From positions 2,170,001 to 2,234,000 of the forward strand of contig CALYLX010000126.1 in NCBI GenBank assembly GCA_944990035.1: a DNA stretch of 64,000 bases, written 5' to 3'. This document shows positions 43,717 to 60,939 of the stretch, one piece after another; within the stretch, counting starts at the first letter, position 1; each line of letters opens with the position of its first letter. The translations under genes were made by a program, and so were the position numbers. This DNA comes from Clitopilus passeckerianus (Eukaryota; Basidiomycota; Agaricomycetes; Agaricales; Entolomataceae). The notes beneath the pieces are model-generated. The model did no database searches and had not been told where the DNA came from. It saw only the letters and a program-made list of their open reading frames with translations.

Positions 43717-46593
43717 TGTTATACCTTAGTTTCTAATAGGGCAACGTGCTATTGAGCACGGTCTAGTGGGGAGGACGGCTATCATCGTGGATTTGGTTGG
43801 GACCAAGTATATGAGGCATTGTAAAGTTCCAAATCCGGTACAAGAAAATGTCATAAGTATAAGCCTTTCCTTTCTGGGATACTGCACTGCGTTTCCCCAT
43901 TTAGCACCGCCCTTTTGTTCACCGCGTTGAGACAATAAGGACGACATGCACCCACAAGCCGAACACCGTAGTTGTAACAAAAAGCTAGCAACCACGAGGT
44001 TTGCAAACACAATAGCTGTTCTAATTGTCTTCAAAGCCTTTGCACTTTGAGAAGAACAACGATTCATATCGCAGGACTGTTCTATTATGACGCTCTTATC
44101 GTACTACAACATTTTTGGCTTCATTCCACGGGTAGAAACCCACCATCTCCGTCTAGGGGAGCTGATTTATTTCGCTCTCCTGCCGTAAGGTGAACACATG
44201 TCCCGGTACGTAGGAACAAGCTGCCTGTAAGCCCCTCATCTCATCGATACTTGTCCACATACCCTGGTCCCTGAGTTCTCCGCGGTGCGAGATCCGTTAC
44301 TAACCTCCACCGTAGTCCACATTCGCATTCCCTCTGTCAAGGTACTGCATCTATAGATCGATGAACTCGTGCCAAATGCATGCCTCACACTAGCCAATAG
44401 CATGAGGCCATCCAGCTTCTCTCAAAGCTTGCCAGCAGACTCTCCTACTTCGGACCCTTTTCACATCGGCTTCCCGGGACGTTTAGCCCTGCACTCACAA
44501 CCGCCGGTTCTGCCTGTTTCCTCCCACTCTTCTGGCTGCGTAAAGGAACCCGACCGTGGATGAGATGGTTCGCACTGCAACAATGGTTCACCCCCACGGT
44601 GAGGCGGTAGAGTGGTATTGACGCCGAGACTAAACCTCTGGAGGCAATGGCACTCACGCTCCTTCGGACTTCGTAGTTCCCACTCTGGAGACCTGTCGCA
44701 TCATGACAAGCTACGACAGACTCTGCGTTGCCAATGCTGCGAGATGCTCCTTCAATTCTGCGAGGAGCGGAAGCACAAGGCTTTTTGCGGAGTGAAGGAG
44801 GCTCGGAACACCACCCACTCTTTGCTCCGGCTCACTGCAATATCGTGATACTGAGCAATACTCAAGCAACGTTCCGCTAGTTTTACGTGCTGGCGTATAC
44901 CGGCAGTTCATCTTGAGATAATGATGTGAAATCATGCCAATTCAACGCGAGGAAAGGCTGGAAAGTCATCATTCTTGCCTATGACTGCTTCCGAACCAGG
45001 AAACCTACAGCTGTGTAGTGGCTCTTCCTCTCCCGATGACCTACGAGACGGGATCAGTTCTGGGCTACCACAGTATCAGGAAATTGGCTCCCCTTGAGAG
45101 TCTGGGCACCTCCCATCTGGAGACGTCAGGGATCAAACTGGTACCCTGAATCGCCTTTCTTGTGAGCCCCCTCCCTCGTACTCACCTCACCAAAGGCACC
45201 AGACTGGAAGCTTTTCCATTCTCATGTCGCATGACGTAGACAATCCATGGCAAGTCTGCCTGAATCGTCTCATGTCCGAGTCTAATTTCCGCAGGAAAGT
45301 GGGCATCTGGATATGCTCGCAAAGAGGCAAAGCCGATACATGGCTGCCCTTACATTCTCTATATTCCAGGTGCCAGGAGGACTATTGGCGTACGTACAGG
45401 CGAGTCCGGACGTTGGAACCGTTGGCGGGAAATGCTCATTGGTTCGCTAGTCTGTTCCGCTGATTGGCCCTGAAGGTGACGACAGAGGTTGAGTACATCT
45501 TGATCACCGAGGAAGAGAGGTAGACTCTAACAAAGGTCAGGCGATGAGCATGCAGTCTGGACCGCTGAGATCCCAGTGCTTCCCCTACCTATTGATAGGC
45601 TGATTCAGATAGTTATCGCCGAGCAAATAGACGCTGATGTTACCGCCCCGCGCCCCGCCAACTCTGTGTTGGAGCCGGCTTGTGATAGAGTCGCACTCAG
45701 TTTTCGAGGCCGTCTTCTGAGGCCCGGCTCCGAGTGATTTCGCCAACGCAATTTTCCTCGTGACATCACTGGCAACACGATTCTTCACCGCGAACTTTGT
45801 CGACTTTACCGCTCAACATCCCAAAGCCATGTAAAAAAAAAAGCTGGGAAAGGAACGATAAAGCGTGGCCGTAAGCTTGAGACCTATGGGTGTTCCAAGG
45901 ATTCGGACGCTAAGATAACCGTAGAATCAAATGGAAACACATTGCCGGTGTGTACGCTGGGGTACTCCCTGTAGAGAAACATTCGGCGAAATACCGGTTC
46001 CTGTTGTCAAGTCTGACTTCGCTCGGTGCATTGATTTTGGTTTTGTCGAAGCTGCCGACCCCGTAATTAGCAAAAGCGCCACTTTAGGCATGCGACTATG
46101 CGGGGTATTCCAATTGCACCCATGCACCAACACATGGTGAGGTCACGGTGGTCACTCAGCTTGGGTCACTTCGACATCATGCAACCAGGCGTTTTCCAAC
46201 GATCATCAATCTACGAGGCCCCGACGGTTGAGAAGAAACTACGAAGAAACATTATTGACCCTGCTGACCGCAGTGTTCGACAGCCTCACATGCGGAGACG
46301 GTTTCTCAAATTTGACGCATCCCTACCCATGACGCCCTTGAGGTCACTATTTTTCCGTTGACAACAGCTGGATTCTGGCCAAATGACCGCTGAAGCTCGA
46401 CAACTTGGCTCAATGTGCCATATGTGTGGTGGCTCTTCTTACACTCGCCCCCCCTCTTCGCGCTAGTACTTCGGGGCCGCCTACTTACACTTGACCTGCT
46501 ACTTCGTCGAGTTCAGCCCTGGCACAATTTTCCGAGTTTACCTTGACAAGCGTCCATCGTTTCAGACCCGCTCCAAGGATGCTTATGGCCGCA
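43717..46593. other. 2.9 kb stretch with no recognisable gene
   Basis: Largest gene-free interval. Short frames exist on both strands (for example LRCQCCEMLLQFCEERKHK near 44730-44790), but none extends, splices or resembles a known family. A run of ten A sits at about 45833-45842. It may be a decayed element or a long upstream region of the secreted hydrolase gene. Confidence 0.4.
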
Positions 46594-46600
46594 TATAAAT
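46594..46600 (+). promoter_or_regulatory. TATA box of the GH26-like gene
   Basis: TATAAAT, 65-71 bp upstream of the ATG at 46665. Secreted-enzyme genes in this window have TATA boxes at 50-70 bp, unlike the housekeeping genes. Confidence 0.6.
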
Positions 46601-46664
46601 ACACTCTTTACCTGCTCACTAAAGGTTCAGCAAAAACTAAAACCCCAGTAGCTCGATTCCAAAG

Positions 46665-48079
46665 ATGCAACTTCGCGTCTCTCTCATTAGTATCACCCTC
46701 CTCGCTGTTGGCTTCGCCAACGCGGCACCGTCTGCAGCAGCGAAGACCCCCGGTCAGCCGCTGTTCGCGCCTCCCTCTGGAAAGACCTACTTCGTTGTGG
46801 GTCAAAACTACGAGTCTGAGGTGCCTCCCCCCTCCGCCTTGGTTTTGCCATGTTCCTAACTGTTATTCTCTATCAGTGGAACGGATTTGCATCTGGAACC
46901 GGCAAGACACCAGCTGGTATCTCAGTATACGGTGACATCTACTCGTCAGTTGCACTTTCTGAATAAGTTTGATTCATACCGGCTAAAGTTAATTCCTCTC
47001 TAGCGGTGCTTTGAACACGGATTCGCAATCTATGCTGGCTGATTATGCTGCCAAACACTCGGGAGTAGTCGAGATTGGCTTCTCGTGGAAGGACGCTGCA
47101 ATCTCCAATGGCTACACCGTCTATCAGGGTACGAGATACTGTGATCGGAAAGGTCTGAGATGCCAATTTTGATTATGCAGGTGCTAGGCTCAACAATGAT
47201 ATCGCTGGGGGGAAATACGACAACCAACTTCGTAATTTCGCCACCTACCTCAAGAAGTACCCCAACGTAAGGCCGGAAACCCCGAACAAATACGATAAAT
47301 CTCTGACGGCTCCCTCAGGTCAAGTACTTGATGCGTGTGGAATACGAGGTGTCTCGCAATATCTTCGCCAACGTAAGCGTACTTGTGCTCTGAGCTATTG
47401 GTATCCTGAACACGACTGCTCTCAAGACCGCATCCGGTACCTTTGACCCTAACACTTTCGACCTCACCGCCTACCCCAAGGCTTACAACCACGTTACCAG
47501 CCTCATTCTTCAAGCCGGCGTCAGTAACATTGACTTCGTCTACCATGCTGTAAGATTTTATCGGGTCAAGAAGGCGCAGTGCTAATGCCTTTTACAGGTT
47601 CGTGGTGAAGGTCACTACCTGTACCCCGGCTCCAACCAGGTTGACTGGATCGGCTTCTCCGTCTTCAACAACGACGTCTGCATGATTGTCGGATCGACTT
47701 CTAACTGTGTCGGCGACACCCTCGACCCCAACCTCAAGAATGACCTTGTCTGGGCTCAGGGCCAGAACAAACCCCTCATAATCGCCGAATCCGCTGTGCA
47801 ACCCCCTCCCTCTTCCAACCCCAACGACTTCACCACCTATCTGTCTAGGTTGTTCAATATTGTTGGTACCTATAACTTGTCTTCCGTTTCATACATCAAC
47901 AGCAACTGGCCTGAGTACGTTCTTCTCGGATGTCAACTGGGTTCACAATACTGACTTCTTCGTACAGACACGGTTGGGGAGCAGACGTCTGGGGTGACTC
48001 TAGAATCGAGGCTAACCCCTCCGCTAAGTCTTGGTTCAGCTCTAACATTGCCAACAACGGTCGCTACATCTTCGGTTGA
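46665..48079 (+). CDS. Secreted GH26-like glycoside hydrolase
   Basis: Signal peptide MQLRVSLISITLLAVGFANA is cleaved before APSA. Mature region: SGKTYFVVGQNYESE, WNGFASGTGKTPAGISVYGD, NTDSQSMLADYAAKHSGVVE, IGFSWKD, NQLRNFATYLKKYPNVKYLM, RVEYEVSRNIFAN, VSNIDFVYHAVRGEGHYLYP, GSNQVDWIGFSVFNNDVC, KPLIIAESAVQPP, WPEHGWGADVWGDSRIEANP. Strand order and the YPGxxxVDWIGxS and PLIIAES motifs fit clan GH-A, closest to GH26 (mannanases and relatives). Putative acid/base is the Glu of VEYEVS (canonical GH26 has HE) and the nucleophile is the Glu of IAES. Substrate not determinable. Several short introns. Confidence 0.62.
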
Positions 48080-48638
48080 GAAGCCTCTAACTGCTGTCCT
48101 TAGTAGAATGAATATTAATCAAATCCTATAATGCAAACTATGAACTCAGCGAGGTTCTCGAGATCAGAACTGATAATCACAGATCATGCCGAAAAGGTGC
48201 TTGCCATTCAGTTCAATTCAATCCACAGGCTGCCATCATGCTTCCGAAAGAGTTGGAATCAATATACTGTAAGTATCAAAATTGTGGCATCGGCGGTCTT
48301 TGTAGTTTTTGAGGCAAAGCGTTCTCAGGCACGTCACACAAGCTCCGTTATTCTCTGATTTGGTTTGTTGGAAAGGTATGTATACATTTCTGACAGCTGT
48401 AAGATAAGCAAAGTTCCCAACTGGTAACAAACGTCGGTCACAAAGCGCGAGTCGGGTAGGGTCCCACCGTCAAATATTCCTGGAATGAATGTTGTATCGC
48501 ACCGGCCGCCGTCCTTCCCCGCACATTCATTCCCACAAGTCACTGAATAAGGCAAAAATGAAGGAGAATTGACTTGGCGTGCATTGGGATAGCTAATGTG
48601 GCTGCCACCAATAACATGATGGAGAGATCATATGAACA
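48080..48638. other. Tail-to-tail intergenic stretch
   Basis: Between the stops of the GH26-like gene and RAD18. No gene-like frame; one AT-rich segment near 48350-48420. Confidence 0.45.
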
Positions 48639-50194
48639 TTATACATATCCTCCTTGTCTCTCTTCCTCCGAGTCAACTACAATTACATCTTCGGAAGGTA
48701 CCTGAGCTGCACTCCACTTCGCTCGTGACCGTGGTCGCTCTGCCGCCTCGGAAGCCTCAGCATCATTGTGGGGGGCTGGCTTGTCTTTGGGTGCTGTAGA
48801 TAGCGGCTTGTTACCCCGTGCCGCAGCAATGAGTTTGGCGAATTCATCCTTATGCTGTTTCTGAAAACAACGCTATGAGCACGAATACCCATATTGGACG
48901 GATATGAAAAGACTTACCTCGTGCACCACTGCATCATCCACAACAACTTTTTTCCTTTTCCCTTTCTCATCCTCCCACCTCTTCAGCTCTTTCTTCAGTT
49001 CCGACTTCGATTTTCGGTGGTTCTTGGATCTATCGAGGTTGCTATTGAATATCATCACCCATCTGGGCCACAACATTAAAGTCAGTCTTCAGACAAGGCG
49101 TGAGCAGGCGGAGGACTGACCGTTGATGGCGTTGTACCATGGTATTGCGATCACCGTTCGTAGGTAGTCCTTGCTCAGTGAGCATCTCCCGCAATTGCTT
49201 GTCTTTCAGCGTCCCGTATGACGCCTTTGGGAGCCGGTGCTCCTCTTCACCATCGCTACTTCCCTCTCTACTCGCCATGTCAGGTCCCGGGTCTTAATAG
49301 AGAAATGAATTATTACCGACTTCTGTTTTCCCTTCTTCGCACCTCCCATGATCTTCTTCCAATCCGATGTCGCAGACCGTAATGGTATCGGGTCTTTGCA
49401 TCCCTTATCAATGTGTTGGTTGATGCTTATGTGCTTGACCTGTTGGCCACATATAGGGCATGGTACTAGGTCGTCGGCTAGAAATGTAAGGTGAGCATTG
49501 AGCATGTACGCAAGGAGACATTTGGTCTAACGCTGTGGATTAGCGGTAACCTCTTGTTCGTCGAGGTCCGATGACGGTATGGAGTCGAACTCGTCTGTTG
49601 AAGGCTCTCTACCTCTCTTTGGCTTCAAAGGGGTAGAGCCAGCACCATTAGTGCTGGATGATATTCTGTTGTTGGTAATTCGTGATCTGGGGGTCTCATG
49701 GTCTATCCGTCGTCTTTTGGCTTCCGGCGTTTCAGGGGAGAGAGTGGGAGTTGTTTTTCGACGTTCATCGTCCTTGGCCAAATCCAATATATAGGACCTA
49801 GTAGAAATTTCATAAGGTGAAGCCCGATCCGAATAAAGAGGGTGACTCGTACCTGCATTGTTTCCATGCAACGACAGCTTCCTCAACGATAGGGTTTGGT
49901 CTCAGATGACCATCATTAGCCGCTTTCCGGCATGCTGGGCATTCCTGTTTCTCCGCTAATGAAGCCCTCAGACACTTTACAGTGGTATGTCTGAGTAACT
50001 CTATCAAGATTAGGAGATTGAAAACCCACAAATGAGCAAAAGCAGTGACCACATTGGAGTGTAACTGGGGCGTCATATAGTTCGCCACAAATGGTGCACC
50101 TCAAGGAGGCGTCAAGTATGCGCAGCCCAGGGGCTGATGAGTTTTCAGGAAAGTCTGTCGGGTCAGCTACATTAGAGAGCAGCAGAGAGTTCAT
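48639..50194 (-). CDS. RAD18: E3 ubiquitin ligase Rad18
   Basis: With Rad6 it monoubiquitinates PCNA at stalled forks. The ATG at the complement of 50192-50194 gives MNSLLLSNVADPTDFPENSS. RING finger: LRCTICGELYDAPVTLQCGH, CFCS, then CLRASLAEKQECPACRKAAN. UBZ-type finger: LVPCPICGQQVKHISINQHI, DKGC. SAP-like domain: LPKASYGTLKDKQLREMLTE, QGLPTNGDRNTMVQRHQRWV. The C-terminal basic segment (ELKRWEDEKGKRKKVVVDD) probably contributes to Rad6 and DNA binding, and the protein ends in an acidic tail with a SIM-like VIVVDSEEE. All zinc ligands visible. Multi-exon. Confidence 0.92.
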
Positions 50195-50312
50195 AGCACC
50201 GTTCAAAGGCAAGTTAGCGCTCTGAGCTGGTCGCGGTCGACAGCAGACGCTGCTTGACTCGCGTCGCGTAACGCATCACGCGAGAAGCACGTGATTTTGA
50301 TCAGGCATCATG

Positions 50313-50901
50313 TCACGCATTCAATTGACTTGCTGGACTTTCAGCAGGAATCAAAGCAGCTCCTTGTCTTCCTTCCAATCTGTCAAAAGCACTTGGACCA
50401 CAGAATTCTATGATACTTCGGCCTGCATTTGTTTTGAATATGAGGACAAGATTCTCCGGTATCTCCTCCCAATCACCTGACCGCAAGGGAGCTGCGGAAG
50501 CGCCCGGCCATCTTTTTTGTGCAAGAAATCCCAAGCTGCTGGATCAAAGTCGGAGGACGAGGGTTTCGCCCACGTTGTTTTATCAGCTCTTCTATTGAAT
50601 CTCCTGAAATTCTGAGCTTCTTCGTCACTTTCTCGGAACACTCTACCCTGTTTCAGGGACGTATTTACTACCTCTCGGATCCTACAACGTGAGCTCGGGT
50701 GACGTCGAAGCCTGGCCACGCGAACGAGGTCGACATTTTGTCGATCAATAATTGACCAGACACCTGATCAGATTGCACTTCTATCTTATACACTTGGCAA
50801 TGCCAATGCATGGGCCGATGCTGCCAGTACGCCTGCCATCGCGCTTGGCTTTGCGGGGTCGTCTGTAAGTCGACCCAGCTTTCTGTACCTTTGCTAGGCA
50901 T
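50313..50901 (-). pseudogene. Possible decayed gene between RAD18 and xylanase 1
   Basis: Three partial frames with protein-like composition follow one another: WVDLQTTPQSQARWQAYWQH, then FRESDEEAQNFRRFNRRADK with PSSSDFDPAAWDFLHKK, then GDWEEIPENLVLIFKTNAGR with SIIEFCGPSAFDRLEG. No GT-AG pairs join the frames cleanly and there is no known family, so this is either a pseudogene or chance. It occupies most of the 896 bp RAD18-xylanase interval. Confidence 0.25.
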
Positions 50902-51040
50902 CCTTGGCGCAGGTTTTCATCCGCCAAGACAGTGTTTTGCGCGAGAATAGACCGTGATTGAATGGAAAACACTGCACGTTTGCAGGTAAATGGCAGAAAT
51001 GTCGGTTAGATGGGTTGTCGATCGGGGAGGCACGGCCAGG

Positions 51041-51047
51041 TATAAAG
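51041..51047 (+). promoter_or_regulatory. TATA box of xylanase 1
   Basis: TATAAAG, 50 bp before the ATG at 51091. Confidence 0.6.
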
Positions 51048-51090
51048 GCTGAGTGGATGGGGTGGAAACCCACAGCGAAATTGTCTCAAC

Positions 51091-54340
<3,250 letters not shown>

Positions 54341-54347
54341 TATAAAA
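54341..54347 (+). promoter_or_regulatory. TATA box of xylanase 2
   Basis: TATAAAA, 61 bp before the ATG at 54402. Confidence 0.6.
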
Positions 54348-54401
54348 AGGCGTTGAAAGGGTCCACATTCTCCGTCTCCGAGTCAATTGGAAATTCAGGC
54401 A

Positions 54402-56545
54402 ATGCTCAAGCTTGTATCATTCGTCTCACTTGCTCTCTTGGCCTCCCGCGTCAGTGCTGTCGCCGTTTGGGGACAATGTAAGCATTTGTGTGCTTTGCAT
54501 GTCACGATTCTTACTCGGACAACATAGGCGGTGGCATTGGATACAGTGGAAGCGTAAGTATCAGAATCCGGGCGGCCTGAACAAACATTGTTAACCTTTG
54601 CCGCGTTCTCTTTCGATTAGACCGTTTGTACGTCTCTTCTATTTTAGTCGTCAAACAGATTCTGAGTTTAACGTCCTCCCCATAGGTGACGCCGGAAACC
54701 ACTGCGTCTATCTCAATGATTACTACTCTCAGTAGGTTATCCATTCATCTCACAAGTGAATGAACTGCTAATCGTTCTTTCAGATGCCAACCTGGCTCTG
54801 GCACGACTACTCCTCCTACCACCACGCCACCCACCACCACACCCCCACCGACCACGACCCCACCTCCTGGAGGAGGAAGCGGTCTTGACGGTCACATCAA
54901 GGCCAAGGGCAAGAAATACTGGGTAAGGCGCAGATCTCTAACACATCCGTCATTATATCCTAATCTTGTCTCTTATAGGGTTCTTGCGCTGACCCCAACA
55001 CCCTTAACATCGCTGGTTAGCCGAAGAATGCTCTCTCTAGCTGACGACAACTCTAACGGTGAATAACCCATTCAGCCAACGTGGCCAAGCTCAACTCTGA
55101 CTTTGGTCAAGTTACTCCTGTGAGTGAGATACCTATGAAATTGCAACTTGAAATGACCCTGTCCCTAGGAAAACTCTATGAAGGTATAGTGGAAGAACGC
55201 TTTTCTATCTTTTCTCGGACTGATTGATCTGGCCGTTCCAAGTGGGATGCTACCGAACGTGAGTTACTCCGAATCCGTCCCAACCCTTTCATCTTACTTA
55301 CAACCTATCTTAGCCTCTCGCGGTAGCTTCAACTTCGGAAACTCCGATCAACTTGTTAACTGGGCTACTTCCAATGGCAAGCTTATTCGTGGCCACACAT
55401 TGGGTGAATGAACAAATACGTAACGGGGACAAAAGGAATCGTTTGGCTGACTTTTCAACCTTTAGTTTGGCACTCTCAGCTTCCTTCCTGGGTCAGCTCC
55501 ATCAATGACAAGACCACGCTTGTACGTTGCCATTCCAGAGATTCACAAAATGTGTTGACTAAATCTAACCCTTCGGACCTCGGTCATCCAAACCCACATT
55601 TCCAACGTTGCTGGCCGCTACAAGGGCAAGCTGTATGGTAAGCCCATTTCTCAGAACTACCGTCTAACATCTGCTAACTGTTTGGCTCAGCTGTAAGTAC
55701 TCGCTGCAATTAATAGGAAGCTCCGCTGAACAGATTCGTTGTTCGGAAATAGTGGGATGTTTGCAAGTGAGATCTTAATTCCTCAGATGATCTATCTTAT
55801 ATACGCCTTTACTAGTGAGATTTTGAACGAAGACGGCTCCCTCCGAAGCAGTGTCTTCTCCAATGTTCTCGGCGAGGTAAGCGCCTCCTAAGCTTCGATG
55901 ACAACTATGTCTGACTTTGCCACAGTCCTTCGTCACCATTGCATTCGCCGCCGCCCGGGCTGCAGATTCGACCGCTAAGTACGTCAAGATCATGATTGTC
56001 AGTGCGAAGGGCCAAGGAAACTGACTGAAACATAAGGCTGTACATCAACGATTACAACTTGGACTCCAACAACGCCAAGGTCCAGGGTATGGTCGCCCTT
56101 GTCAAGCGCACCAACGCCAACACCAAGTATATCGATGGTATCGGTACCCAGATGCATCTCAGTGTTCGTGCCCAATCCTTCCAAGTGAATCTTGCCTAAT
56201 GTGTCCTTGGTAGGCTGGTGGTGCCGGTGGTGCTCAAGCTGCTTTGACCGCTCTCGCAAGCTCTGGTGTCGGCGAAGTTGGTATCACTGAGCTCGACATC
56301 GCTGGTGCAGCCCCCAACGACTATGCCACTGTTATCAAGGCTTGCTTGGCTGTTCCCCAATGCGTTGGTATTACTTCCTGGGGAGTCAGCGATGCTGTAC
56401 GTACTTCTATCTCCTGCTTGCAGCTTATTGAGAGTCTTACAATGTCGAACAGAACTCCTGGAGGTCCTCTTCCACCCCACTCCTCTTCGACAACAACTAC
56501 AACCCCAAGCCTGCTTACACTTCGGTCATTTCGGCTATGTCCTAA
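54402..56545 (+). CDS. GH10 endo-beta-1,4-xylanase 2 with N-terminal CBM1
   Basis: Tandem paralog of xylanase 1 with the same layout: signal peptide [23 protein letters not shown]1 ([15 protein letters not shown]...[13 protein letters not shown]), a Thr/Pro linker, and a GH10 domain ([109 protein letters not shown]). Both catalytic Glu are present. The intron equivalent to the GC-AG one in copy 1 begins with GT here. The two-nucleotide exon is at 55691-55692. Xylanase 3 resembles this copy more than copy 1 ([20 protein letters not shown] shared). Confidence 0.93.
55691..55692 (+). other. Two-nucleotide exon CT, xylanase 2
   Basis: Context CTGTATG|GTAAGC...GGCTCAG|CT|GTAAGT...AAATAG|TGGGATG. 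Same position and same two bases as in the other two copies. Confidence 0.75.
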
Positions 56546-58001
56546 TTGTTCAAACTACGGCTGTAGAGCTCAAAAACAGGGGTTGTTTCCTGGGGTGTTC
56601 TTGTTACTGGTGTTTCGCTATTTACCTACAATTTGTGTATCAACATGTGGAATACGAGTTTTCTTGTGGGATTACAACCAGGGTGCTTCTACATCTTTGT
56701 CGCCCATCGTGCCATGTGCTTTGAAAGGACGTATGTTCAATTCTGAAGGACCAGCGATTACACTGACAGTGCCACACTGATTTAGATTTAATCAACGGAG
56801 CGAGAAACGCGCCTGCTTTTTTTATTAGAGAAGTTCAGCAGTCCACGTCGACATGACCCAAAATTGGAGCAAATTTGTGGAGTCATCCCCTAAAGCGAGG
56901 AAGTGCTCTGAACACGTCGACCACTGCAATACGGCTTTGACCGTTGATCAGCTACATACATCGCTCGCCAATCATGCCTACGATAACTAGCAACGCATAC
57001 GCCAGCCAGAATGGCAGAGCACGGCGGTCAAGGAGATATATGTATTGGACTAATTTCTTCTGTGCCTCTGTTGATTTGCTCCAAACTCCCTTTTAGGATG
57101 GTCAAGCTTCAAGGAGCAGGCCGCTCAAAGTCGAGCGAATTTCCCTCGGTCGAAACGAATTGATGTGGGCTGCTGAACCTCTCTACTCCGACCTCCACGA
57201 TCTACATGTCCATTGTCGATCGCTTCCAGCCTGCTCTGGCTCGACTGACAGCCAGTTGACACATTCAAGCTTGTTACTATCTGCGGAGAATATCCTGCGA
57301 AGCTTTACTCGTCAAAATTATGTAACCTTCAAGTTCTGCTTTCATCGATGCGACACTCACGAGGTCCAAATCACCAAGACCTGTCGTGGTTACTCAGGCC
57401 GGCCCGGCAGGTGTCGACTAGGAGTAGAGTATGAGAAGATCTCTGTGGTGCATTTGTATGCGATCTTCGCACCGACCTTTTACCGTCCGGGATGAAGCTT
57501 TTTCGAGGGATACATGGTTTCGCGTCCTACGAGCCAACGTCGTCAAGGAAGCTCTACTATGCATTTGAGCCATCCTATCTTATGGGCAAACTCAACAGAA
57601 GTAAGGGTGCTTCAGGCTTTCCCTGCGCCCCATTGACCACAAACGCAGCTCATTCGATTCCTTGGCTTCAGACCTGGCTTCCATCACAAAGTGCTCCACC
57701 TCGGATAGGGTACTCCACCTCAAGTGCACTGTGGGGGATCTCCCTTTCTTTGATGAAACACGCCTCCAGCGTTTCCGAAGGATGTTTACGACTTTTTTTG
57801 GTCCTTTTTGTTCATACTTTGAGCGAGATTCCACCGGGTTCATACAGTTTCATTGGTCATTTATCGATATCCCATTCATTCTTACATGGGTTCTGCTCCA
57901 CGACCTGCCGGACGAACCTGTAAATCCCAAGAATTTCGGAGACTAAACGGATATCCTCGTCTGAATGCATTATCCGGACCTCTTGCCTACGTTCTGCGAG
58001 G
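56546..58001. other. 1.5 kb spacer between xylanases 2 and 3
   Basis: Frames of up to 143 codons occur (near 57492-57923), but they start without family resemblance, overlap each other on several frames and do not splice. Treated as non-coding. Confidence 0.4.
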
Positions 58002-58008
58002 TATAAAA
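58002..58008 (+). promoter_or_regulatory. TATA box of xylanase 3
   Basis: TATAAAA, 62 bp before the ATG at 58064. Confidence 0.6.
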
Positions 58009-58063
58009 GGGTTCATCAACCCAGAGGTCCTAGCATCCAACAACTGACCTACAGATTTCCAAG

Positions 58064-59883
<1,820 letters not shown>

Positions 59884-60011
59884 ACCAACTTGCAGTTTGG
59901 CAAAAAAGGGAATGGATGTACGATGTGCCGTAGTATTTATTGTCGTTCTTTACTCACCGAGTTGTTGTTCAAAATTGATGATTGCCATCCTAGTAGGTTG
60001 CAGGACGGATA

Positions 60012-60319
60012 TCACAGTGGCGTGCGCATAAAATGACCTGTTACCATCCTAGCAAACTCGTGAGCAAAACAGTGAATGAGCGACTCTATGTATAGTGCCG
60101 GAATTCCGTTGAAGGGTTTTAAAAGGAGGAGTATCGCTTGGGGTTGCCTGTCCATCACAGACTACGAGTCACGTTAATACCATCGCCCCACCACTGGGAA
60201 GCAGCGGCCACTTACATCTGAGCGTTCCAACCACATCTGAATCCACCACCTGCAGTCCAAGTTGCTATAGCATCGTAGGGGATAACTCGAGGTGCATCGC
60301 AGACGGTCGGGTCACTTGA
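60012..60319 (-). other. Two candidate exons of an unidentified gene
   Basis: Minus strand: acceptor CTTTTTAG, then SSDPTVCDAPRVIPYDAIAT with WTAGGGFRCGWNAQ, donor GTAAGT at 60215, acceptor GGACAG, then QAILLLLKPFNGIPALYIES, LIHCFAHEFARMVTGHFMRT and the stop at 60012. The 68-nt intron is of normal size and the splice keeps the frame. No upstream exon with a start codon was found and no family is recognised. A diverged copy of the second exon lies at 60.94-61.11 kb. Confidence 0.32.
60024..60186. repeat. Diverged duplication, copy 1
   Basis: Direct duplicate of 60940-61114. Aligned blocks include CATCCTAGCAAACTCG / CATTTTAGCAAGCTCG, ACGACTCTA-like segments, and GTTGCCTGTCCATC in both. Overall resemblance about 65-70% by eye. 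Confidence 0.55.
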
Positions 60320-60939
60320 CTAAAAAGTAGCCTCTCCTAGGCTCGAACCTTTAGCTCTGCGTCCTATTCAACCACCCCCACTAAGTTATAGACTTTTGCG
60401 CTGAATAATGTTTTTGTTCGGGACGTATTCGTCACGAAGAACAGATTGCAGACCGTAGGAATGAAGTAGTATCCTCGTCACATAATGATTGTTCAAAAAC
60501 AAAACGTTTAAACGAAACTCAAAAAATTCTGTTCAGCCATCTCGTCCATGCAACAGTTGCAAGATATTACCACACTCCTTGATCAGGCATAGAGAAATGA
60601 TGCACTCTTGCATCGGCCAGCGCAGGACTTTAGGTCTTCTCGGAGAAGAGTTTGCCGTTAGATTCACAAGGTATGAAAGGTAGAGACCGAAAGGAACGTC
60701 AATGTGACTTCTCTTAGAAAACTGGGGCCAATTGCAGAAGCACCCTAACATAGAGTCGTCTTTTTGTTATTTCGATGCGAGAAACAAAGAATAGTCGAAT
60801 CTTTGCCTAAAGCTTTCAACAAGGCGAAGGACGATCCGTGCAACAATGCAATGGTGAAACGGGGATTGTTCCAGTGTGCTTAGCTTCTAGGACGTACGTA
60901 GGGGAAGGATTGCCCCGAAAACCTCGGGGAGTTCGTATG

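Noticed and set aside
43726..44067. Minus-strand 113-codon frame with hydrophobic stretch upstream of the DUF7330-like gene
   Set aside because: It lies in the 5' region of that gene, has low-quality composition and no homology signal.
57492..57923. 143-codon frame between xylanases 2 and 3
   Set aside because: Three frames are open over the same bases, no family resemblance, no splice signals. Probably chance.
60300..60390. Minus-strand tRNA-like sequence with A-box TGGTTGAATAGG and B-box-like GGTTCGAGCC followed by TTTTT
   Set aside because: The two boxes are only 25 nt apart, the T-arm does not pair and no anticodon arm fits. Not a tRNA; a tRNA-derived fragment cannot be excluded.
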